Source: Naematelia aurantialba
Lineage: Eukaryota > Basidiomycota > Tremellomycetes > Tremellales > Naemateliaceae
Length of the DNA: 64,000 nt
Reading direction: 5' to 3'
NCBI GenBank assembly: GCA_021527695.1
Contig: JAKFAO010000010.1
Location: forward strand, 434,001 to 498,000
The translations under genes were made by a program, and so were the position numbers. The notes beneath the pieces were generated by a model that saw nothing but the letters and a program-made list of their open reading frames with translations, was not told the DNA's origin and ran no database searches. Shown here in pieces: positions 56,542-64,000 of this stretch. Positions within the stretch are counted from its first letter, which is position 1; each line of letters opens with the position of its first letter.

Positions 56542-57283
56542 CCTGTCACTATTGCGAGTCTGCCGCGGTCGACCCGGGCGCCCGATTTGCTGGCGGGGGG
56601 GATATACCACTCCCGGGCGAGCCAAGCCCCTAAACGGCCGGAAAGGGCGTGACACGGTGACGGTAAGGCTCGATGCCAGAGGTCTTTGCAGGTGTCGGTC
56701 AGTCTCTTTGTGCAGTTTGTCGCTGCTCTGCACTCGACTTTTTGTCAGGTCAGGACGGCAAACCAGCGGAGATTGAGCAAACTCCGTTTGGGAAACTGGG
56801 TACAGCACTCGAGTTTGGGTTGGACATGTCTGTCTTGCTTCATATATTCTCCATTTAGGCGAGTCTTTGCTCAAGCAATCCCGCCATGATACAAGCTGAC
56901 AATGCGTAGAGTCGCTTGATCGTCGCTCTCTACGACGCTCAGGTGCTCGGAGAATCTTAGAGCAGAGTCCGCCCCCCTCTTGTTCAAGACGGGGGTTCGT
57001 CCAGTAGTCTTCCGCGGTTCAGTCCGGGTCCTTGTACTCCTTCACAGGGTAGAGGAGGCGAAGGGTGGTCGATACATCTTGCATGATCTCCCGCTTGCCC
57101 AACCATGTCTTGCATGCATTCCGATTGTCACCAGCCTCGTGAGGAGTGTCTTGAGCGGCGGTGGATGGCCGGCGTTGCCGAGCGGACTTCGCCGACAACC
57201 AGCAGCGTGTGCAGCTTGAAGCGGCACTTGGATATATAAAGATCCTTGTACTCGTTTACCCTTCTTTTCTCTATCCAGCAAGC
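56542..57283. promoter_or_regulatory. Divergent TRZ1/S28 peptidase region with TATA box
   Basis: A strong GATATATAAAG (57232-57241) lies 44-51 bases before the peptidase ATG; no TATA is seen on the TRZ1 side. The rest has no supported gene. Confidence 0.6.
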
Positions 57284-59722
57284 ATGCTACTCAGTGTAGC
57301 TTTCGGCCTCTTGGCCAGCTTGCTGCCGCTCGCGACGGCTGAGCAGCCGCGGCTAGACCCAGACCTCCACCGGCAGCTCCTTCTTTCCGGTCGACCACAA
57401 GTCGGGCTCTGGCAAGCGTTGCTCAAGCAACAGCAACTCGAGTCGTCCAGCGCGAAATCAGAGTACGCCAACTCGGACGAGCCTTGCCTGTTGCTGACTT
57501 GCTTGGCTCATCAGGTTGGCGCAGCACCCCTTTGTCCCGTCCGTAGCTCCAACCTCGATATACAAGGCACACTGCTTCGAGCAGCCAATCTCCCACTTTG
57601 ACGACAGTATCAACGGCACATTCTGCCAGCGATACTGGTTCGATGCCAGTGCATATAAGCCTGGAGGACCGGTGTTCGTCCTGGACGGTGGGGAGACCAG
57701 CGGCGCAGATAGGTCCGTCCGATGTGCTCTAGTTCAGCCGAGGCTCATGGACTTACTGTAGGTTGCCTTTCCTTGAAAAGGGCATACTACAGATTCTGGC
57801 GAATGCCACAGATGGTCTGGCGATCGTCCTAGAACACCGGTAAGTACCTGTGTATGCGAGTCGCCCCAGGACGGTTCCACTGATCAGATGATAGATATTA
57901 TGGCGAGTCTGTGCCCGTCCCAGACTTCTCGACAGACAACCTGCGTTTCCTGAACAATGCGGAAGCGCTCGAAGATTCAGCTTATGTAGGTGCATCACTT
58001 ATGCAGCTTCTTCATACCTCACACTGTCCTTGCAGTTTATCGAAAACTTCAAACCTCCCACCTCGTTGCTTGACCTCGTCGACGAATCCGCTCTTCACCC
58101 CAACAACACCCCTTGGATCTACTACGGCGGCTCGTATGCCGGGGCGCGTGCAGCACACATGCGTACGCAATATTCCCATCTCGTCTGGGGCGCGATCGCT
58201 TCCAGTGGTGAGTCACCATCGCCGACTCCCGACGCGGTCCGTTGCCCAGGCCTGAGGTTGACGTGATGGGCAGCCGTGACGCATTCCCAGATTACCATGC
58301 CAGAGTACTTTGACCCCATTCGGCAGTATGGCCCGGAAGACTGCATGTCGACTCTTCAGTCGACCGTCTCGACCATTGACAAGCTGCTGGAAACCCCCGA
58401 GCCGCTCCCAAGTCTACTCAAAGCGCTGTTTGGCCTGCCCGGGCTCAGTAATGGCGATTTCGCCGAGGTCCTGGGATCTCCTCTAGGTGGGTGATGGTCT
58501 TTGTCAATGCCGCTCAGCTGATGGGGAATCATAGGCTCCTGGCAAGCTAAGAACTGGGATCCTCAAGGTCAGTCGAGCTGGCGACTTTGGATTGGATCCT
58601 GAAATGGAATTGACGTGCAGCAGTTGGATCAGAGGCTTTCTACGAATTCTGCGATGCGCTGACCTCTGGAGGAGCGGGAAGCCAGATTGGTTTAGTGCGG
58701 ATGTGAGCAGACACACTGTCAAATAAAGGATGAGGCTGATATGATACAGCCCAGCCGCAGTGGTCAATCTTGCAAGCTACATCAAGCAGGTTGGTCTTTG
58801 TGTCGCCTGCACGTATCGCATCTGACGACGAACAGGGCGTCGTCGCTTCGTGCCCTGGCCAGGATGAAGCTGCGATCCGGGAGGTTAGGGCTCTGTCTCG
58901 CGCATCTTTGCGGTGACTAACTAGAACATGCGTAGTGCTTTGGCAGCGACGATGACGAAAAGTTCCAGGACACCAGTCTGAGTCAAACCTGGCGCCTTTG
59001 GCTCTTCCAAGGTACGCCTTTCTCGTCCATCAGTATCGGGACAAAACTGAACGGCCAAGTCTGCACACAATGGGGCTACTTCCAGATTGCGCACCCCGAG
59101 GGACCTAACATCGTATCCAAGTTGTGAGCGCTCTTGCCGCCGGCAAGCAATTCGGCTATTGATCATTGTGCTAGCCTCAATCTGGAACAGACGTCGAAAA
59201 TCTGCCGACAGGCATATCCTCCAGGCAAGCACTTTACGGTGCCGGCGTGGCCGGATGTCGAGGACATCAACCGCCGAGGCGACTATGCGATCGCGATGGA
59301 CAGGCTGGCTTTCATCGATGGGGATCGTGATCCTTGGCGGCCGATGGTGCGGCCTCGTCTCGTAAATCCTTGAGCGTATTGCTGATTGGTCAAAGACCCC
59401 CGGGGCGGACATTGCGCCGAAGCGGACGTCGACGGTCAAACGCCCCGTGCACCTGATTTTTGGTGCGTCGTCATTCCGTTGCCAGACTGCAAAGGCTGAT
59501 GAAGCGGCTAGACGGCGTGCATCATTACGACGAGGTGAGTGATTGCGGGACCACCAAGCCGCGAAGAGCGCAAACAGCGCGACGAGTACCAGGAACAGCA
59601 GCTGATAGCCGCAGAACGGCCTGGCGGATCATGCTGCCGAGCCAGCCCGGATCCGTGATGTACATGAGCTGGAGATCAACTTTGTATCGGAATGGCTGGC
59701 AGAGTGGAAAGAGACCCAGTAG
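57284..59722 (+). CDS. Secreted serine peptidase, family S28 (lysosomal Pro-X carboxypeptidase type)
   Basis: A signal peptide MLLSVAFGLLASLLPLATAEQ starts the protein. Exons join to CFEQPISHFDDSINGTFCQRYWFDASAYKPGGPVFVLDGGETSG, LAIVLEHRYYGESVPVPDFSTDNLRFLNNAEAL, and WIYYGGSYAGARAAHMR, where GGSYAGA holds the catalytic Ser. Further on, IDGDRDPWRP supplies the Asp, and a small exon GVHHYDE joined to NGLADHAAEPARIRDVHELEINFVSEWLAEWKETQ supplies the His and the end. All three catalytic residues are present. About fourteen short exons. Other Cys and Asn-Xaa-Thr sites fit a secreted glycoprotein. Its strong TATA box suggests regulated expression, perhaps by nutrient supply (inference). Confidence 0.9.
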
Positions 59723-60058
59723 ATCGGTCTGCCAAATTACACTCGTCGGTCTGCCAAGCTTGGCCGTCGAGTATGGCAGTCGGAAAGAACGAGAAAGATG
59801 CATGGGAGATATGTTAGGTCGACTATTGCATGCTCAGGACGGACTGCAGGTGACCCTACGTGGCTGTTCCTAGTAATTGAACACGGGGAGGGGAGTCCGA
59901 AGGCGTCGCCGACGAGTGTCGGATCTACCCGAGATCCCGCGTCCTGGCTGTATTTTCTCGTGTCGACAAAAGCAGAGTTGCTATACGAGTGAACTTACAT
60001 CCGCTGTTCTACCTGGGGAGTTTGGTGAGACCAGCTTCATCTGGCCAGGCCTACCAGG
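59723..60058. other. Intergenic region before the dehydrogenase gene
   Basis: It must hold the dehydrogenase promoter because both flanking genes run on the + strand. No TATA box, repeat or reading frame is convincing. Confidence 0.35.
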
Positions 60059-61482
60059 ATGACCGAGTCGTATCTGCCAACGCCACCGTCCGAGGGCTCG
60101 ACGCCGTCACACCTTGCGACAGTGTACATTCCTACTCCGTTCCACCCCAAGGCAGAGGCGTACGCCGAGACCAAGTTTGCGCGCGTTCTCCGACCAGGGC
60201 AGGACGGGATGACGGTGGATGATTGCCTTGCTCAGGCGGATGGTGTCTGTAGGTCCTCTTGTTTTTTCCTTCCCCCCCCTCGCCTGCTGTACCCCCTGTC
60301 CCGTCTTGTCTGTGTTCCCTTGGTCTGTATCCTTCGGTTCCTCTCTCCGTTATGGTCTGTATCTGTTCGGTCCTCTCCCGTTATGATCTGTATCTCTTCG
60401 GTTCTCTCTCCGTCATGATCTGTATCTCTTTGGTCCTCTCCCGTTATGGCAGGCCTTGCGGGGATCTTGAGCTGACTGGACGCAGTGCTGCGGATCGGCA
60501 GGATGGGCAAAGCCGAGCTGGACAAGGCGCCAAAGTGCAGGATTATCACGCGTAACGGGACGGGAACGGACACGATCGACCTGGCAGTGTGCAAGCAGCG
60601 GGGAATCGCCGTGACGAACCGGCCTGGCGGCAATGCGCAGGCAAGTCCCATCGTGCATTTGCGCTGGGTGGTGCCGGCGATGCTGATGGTGGTGCAGGCG
60701 GTCGCCGAGCTGGCGTTGACGTTGACGCTGGGTGTGCTGCGGCGCGTCAAGGAGCTGGACCACCGCATCTGCTCTGGCGAGCTGGTGCCGTCGATCCGGG
60801 CGCTGGCGCCGGGCCTGTGCGGGCAGACCATCGGCCTCATTGGCATGGGCGACATTTCGTACGAGTTTGCGCGGCTGCTCCAGCCGTTCCGGTGCCGCAT
60901 CCTCGTCTTCTCCCCGTCGTCGCCGGACACGCGGTGGCGCACGCCGGACGCGCGCTACCCCGTCGCGGTGGAGCACGAGCGCGTCTGCACGCTCGAGGCG
61001 CTGTGCCGCGCCTCGGACGTCGTGAGCGTGCACTGTCCGCTGACGCCGCGCACGCGCGGCATGCTGGGCGATACCGAGCTGGGCTGGATCAGGGACGGAG
61101 GCGTCGTGGTGAACACCTCGAGGGGCGGGATCGTGGACGAGCAAGCGCTCGCTAGGGCACTCAAGAGCGGCAAGCTGGGCGGAGCAGGGCTGGACGTGTT
61201 TGACATTGAACCGGCGCACGGCGAGACATTGGGCGAGCTGGGAAAGATGCTCAATGTCATCTGCCTCCCTCATCTGTACGTCGACCTCCCCCTCCACCGC
61301 TCTGCACTGCACTGCACTGCACTGCGCCTGTCTTGCAGGCACGCAAACAGGTCGGGATAGTATGCTGATGTTGCGACAGGGGAGGATCCACAGAGTCAGT
61401 CACCCTGGACGGATGTATAGACGCGATTGACTGGATGGCGGATTACCTCGACGGCAAGAGTGTTCCGAACCGTATTGTGTAG
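60059..61482 (+). CDS. D-isomer-specific 2-hydroxyacid dehydrogenase
   Basis: An NAD(P)-dependent oxidoreductase acting on D-2-hydroxyacids or glyoxylate/phosphoglycerate-like substrates. The start is MTESYLPTPPSEGSTPSHLA; the substrate domain has CRIITRNGTGTDTIDLAVCKQRGIAVTNRPGGNAQ joined to AVAELALTLTLGVLRRV; the Rossmann domain has TIGLIGMGDISYEFARLLQ (GxGxxS-like rather than GxGxxG). NTSRGGIVDEQAL carries the catalytic Arg, LDVFDIEP the Glu region, and CLPHLGGSTES the catalytic His, formed across a splice at GTACGT. It ends DYLDGKSVPNRIV. A 237-base intron (60249-60485) is a tandem repeat; the intron 60641-60697 seems to use a GC donor. The third glycine of the dinucleotide motif is replaced by Ser, which is unusual. 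Confidence 0.88.
60322..60450. repeat. 31-base tandem repeat in the dehydrogenase intron
   Basis: Four copies of a unit like GGTCTGTATCTCTTCGGTCC plus TCTCCCGTTAT, alternating slightly in length, inside the 237-base intron 60249-60485. Confidence 0.85.
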
Positions 61483-61972
61483 AGAGGGTTCGAGGAGAGT
61501 GCGTGTAGGACGTTTGTGGGCTTGGGGTGGATGACATCTTTGGCGCCAGTAGGGTACTGCCTGTGTGTAGGATCTACCACCTGCGCGTAGACTTGGAGAA
61601 GAACGGAGGCACCTTCTGGGATGGCGTATAGTTTTATAGAGACTACATGAGTCGGTATCCTGCATTTGCATGCTGTTGGCAGCGAGGCAAGTCTTATTCA
61701 GTACAGCGCAGCCGCTCAGCACACTCTAACGTAAATCGCATGGACCCTATTCTGCGCCACCGTCGCACGAGCGATTCACATCGGATACCTTGAGGGAACA
61801 GCAGTAAAGTCCTCCCCGGCGCGAGCAGAGGCGTAGTCACACTGCTTCCCTTTGATTTCGTCTCGACTCTTGAGCGGACCAAGAGGCCCTGTGGTAAAAT
61901 AACCAAGCGACCAAGCGACCAAACCCAATGCCATGCATGCAAAAGTGCAGGATACGTGGAGATGAGGTGGGA
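61483..61972. other. Convergent intergenic region
   Basis: Roughly 490 bases between two gene ends. I see only short direct repeats (ACCAAGCGACCAAGCGACC at about 61900-61920) and no gene. Confidence 0.4.
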
Positions 61973-63077
61973 CTATGAGAGAGACACCGTGGCGCCGAGA
62001 TCCGTCAGCGTCTTTTGCAGTTTCTCGGCATCTTCCTTGGGAACGTTCTCCTTTATCGTTTGCGGGACGGATTCGACGAATTTCTTGGCCTGAGGGTCGT
62101 CAGCACCAGCACCGGCAGCCCGTCCAGCTTGTAACGTCGTGAACGCAGCCTGATCTGAGATGTCGCTGCGGTCTCGCATGTCATGCCTTGGTCGCTTTGT
62201 CTCCACCATCCACCATCACGCTCCTCTCCCACCTCGAAATTGGCAGAGATGTCTTCCGCCATGGCCCCGGCTAGCGCTTCCGCAAGCCCCACAGCGCCCG
62301 ATCAAAACCAGCACTCGCCGATAGTGTACCAGCAGCCAAGACCAAGATTATCCCCCCCAAACCTCCTCTCACACCCAGAACCACACCCCTTGCGTTGTAG
62401 ACGCCGTCGAAACGGACCCCGACTCACCTCGACCAAATTCATATTCGGCATGATCGCCTTGATCTCCCTGATAATCTTTGCCTTGGCTCCCGCATCGAAT
62501 TTCTCTAGCTTGACGATAAACAACGTCTTCTCCTTCGGCTTCTCCTCGGCTGGCTCTGCTGCTGCTGCTGGCGCGGCGGCCGGCGCAGCACCGGCAGATG
62601 GCATGGCGATTTCAGAGATGTTCAGGCGTTCCTACTCCTGTCAGGCCCAGACCTGCACAAAACTAGAACGACGGCAGAGCCGACGACTTCGGCTCGGGAG
62701 TTGTACGTGGAAGCGGAGTTGTACGTGGAAGCAGAGTCGAACGTGACTCACCTTTAACGCGGAGACGAGCTCGGATACCTCAAGAAGAGAAAGAGAAGAG
62801 ATGCTATCGACGATCGGCTGGATTTTTGGCGACACGGCTGATTTGGGAGGCTGAGCAGCGTCAAGCTGTGTGCGCGATGATGAAAAGTGTCGTGATGACA
62901 CGGAGATGCAGCGTGGCGCATATCGAGCAGCTCTACTCGTCGGTCAGCCGGATCCGTCCTGTCAGCTAGGAGACGACACTTGCCTAGAGGATTCTGCAAC
63001 TCGCAGAACGGATCGACAGGATCGCTGCGTACGAGTCAGCCAGCTCGCGAATGACGAGGAGGCATACTCACCGACAT
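61973..63077 (-). CDS. MRPL12: Mitochondrial ribosomal protein bL12m (L7/L12)
   Basis: This is the mitochondrial stalk protein that recruits translation GTPases. The first coding exon is only ATGTCG (63072-63077), followed by GTGAGT. The next gives RSCRSVLRVAESS, and a GC-donor intron (62933-62983) leads to RAARYAPRCISVSSRHFSSSR, together a typical Arg/Ser-rich mitochondrial presequence. The mature part has KIQPIVDSISSLSLLEVSELVSALK (N-terminal dimerisation domain), an Ala/Pro-rich hinge (GAAPAAAPAAAAEPAEEK), and the C-terminal domain KTLFIVKLEKFDAGAKAKIIREIKAIMPNMNLVEAKKFVESVPQTIKENVPKEDAEKLQKTLTDLGATVSL. The intron at about 62637-62750 carries GAGTTGTACGTGGAAGC repeats. Stop TAG at 61973-61975. 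Confidence 0.92.
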
Positions 63078-63372
63078 CACTGGCTCAGATTGACGGGTAT
63101 CGGAGAAGGTGAGAGGTTTCCCGGAGCTCAGCTACGCACGCCGACCAAGAGTCTCTACTGGATATCACTTTGGACGTTGTCGCGACCCACCTCGAAATCT
63201 TCGACAAAGCCTATTTAGTACCCTGCTTTATGTCAAAACGCCGCATTTCTCCGCCGCTCCCCCCTCCACCTCGATGCGGCGCTGGCCACAGACAAGGTTG
63301 ACTACCCATTGGTTATAATTGCCTGGGTATCGTTGGTCAACAGAGCGAACAGCTCGACAGCAGCGCAGAGAC
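63078..63372. promoter_or_regulatory. Divergent MRPL12/SLY1 promoter region
   Basis: The 295 bases separate the two start codons. It has no TATA box and no convincing motif. Confidence 0.4.
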
Positions 63373-64000
63373 ATGTCCAGGCCGACCTTGCTGCAGTCTC
63401 AGACGAATGCTCTCCTGACGCTGCTAAACTTGAATCAGCCCGTACCGATAGCGAGCTCGTCTGCTGGACCGTACCCTCGCCCTTCATCACCCACAGCCCT
63501 CGAGGAGAACGCGCATGGACCGCTGGTATGGAAGGTGCTCGTGCTGGATGAGCTGAGCAAGGACGTTCTGGCGACTTCCCTAAGGGTTCAGGATTTGAGG
63601 GAGCAAGGCGTCACGCTGCATATGTGAGGTGATACAACTTCGTGGGCGAGCCCGACCTGACGTTCCACAGGCAGTTACATTCGCCACGACCACCATTAGC
63701 CGATGTTCCTGCCGTGTATTTCGTGTCCCCCACTCTGGCCAACATCCGAAGGATTGCCGAGGTGAGCCGCGAGCGGCTGGAAGACGCTCGAGCTGTGACT
63801 GATCGAGGTGTAGGACCTAAACCCCCCGCTCTACTCATCATATCACTTGTCGTTCACCTCGTCACTCCCTCGATCGTTGCTGGAAGAACTGGCATCCCTG
63901 ATCCTCGCCGACGATCCCACCGGCTCTACTGGCCAGCTCATCGCGTCCGTACACGACCAGTTCCTCGACTTTTTAGTACCGTCTACCAACCTCTTCTCGC
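63373..64000 (+). CDS. SLY1: Sec1/Munc18-family protein Sly1, N-terminal part, cut by the window edge
   Basis: Sly1 chaperones SNARE assembly in ER-Golgi traffic. The visible part starts MSRPTLLQSQTNALLTLLNLNQP, then VWKVLVLDELSKDVLATSLRVQDLREQGVTLHM. After an intron near 63630-63670 come [31 protein letters not shown], then LNPPLYSSYHLSFTSSLPRSLLEELASLILADD, and VHDQFLDFLVPSTNLFS at the edge. The LVLDE and VYFVSPT..N patterns mark domain 1 of SM proteins, and the VYDQFLDF-like stretch favours Sly1 over Sec1, Vps33 or Vps45. Roughly two thirds of the gene lies outside the window. Confidence 0.88.

Noticed and set aside
60413..61342. 309-codon minus frame with a His/Arg-rich sequence
   Set aside because: Antisense shadow of the dehydrogenase exon; the + strand carries all catalytic motifs.

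Overview
The window looks like nuclear DNA of a basidiomycete yeast, most likely of the Tremellomycetes (Cryptococcus-like). Gene content is fungal and eukaryotic: a karyopherin, eRF3, TFIIB, CPSF160, cytochrome c1, tRNase Z and Sly1. The genome is GC-rich, and most conserved genes are cut by many introns of about 45-60 bases with GTRNGY donors. The class is inferred from gene architecture and protein resemblance, not from a search. I found no rRNA, tRNA, transposon or CRISPR array.

Left part (1-28 kb). A clipped minus-strand gene with a poly-Leu signal segment is followed by importin KAP123 (-), eRF3/SUP35 (-) divergent from tRNA-binding cofactor ARC1 (+), UDP-GlcNAc pyrophosphorylase UAP1 (-) divergent from a membrane-anchored short-chain dehydrogenase (+), an F-box protein (-), TFIIB (-) divergent from the chromodomain protein EAF3/MRG15 (+), LC8 dynein light chain (-) divergent from an alpha/beta hydrolase (+), and a mismatch-specific thymine/uracil DNA glycosylase (-). 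The glycosylase carries a 19-base exon next to a 5-base micro-exon.

Middle part (29-38 kb). This is the unusual part: seven consecutive single-exon reading frames, all on the + strand. They encode Ser/Thr/Pro- and acid-rich proteins (143-331 residues) that look disordered and that I cannot assign to any family. Four have a clear TATA box 64-123 bases before the ATG. The block sits between the glycosylase and a CON7-like C2H2 regulator and contrasts sharply with the intron-dense genes around it. It is the best candidate here for something undescribed.

Right part (38-64 kb). CON7-like zinc-finger factor (-) with a 2.8 kb upstream region rich in homopolymers, CPSF160/CFT1 (-) divergent from cytochrome c1 (+), an unresolved minus-strand stretch with Gly-Ser repeats, tRNase Z (-) divergent from a secreted S28 serine peptidase (+), a D-2-hydroxyacid dehydrogenase (+), mitochondrial ribosomal protein bL12m (-) and the start of SLY1 (+), cut by the right edge.

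Across the window, ordinary introns are about 50 bases, while the long ones (more than 100 bases) are mostly short tandem repeats. Two introns appear to use GC donors. Two genes have a first coding exon of only six bases. Exon joins were worked out by eye from reading frame, splice consensus and family motifs, so internal boundaries are less certain than gene identities.
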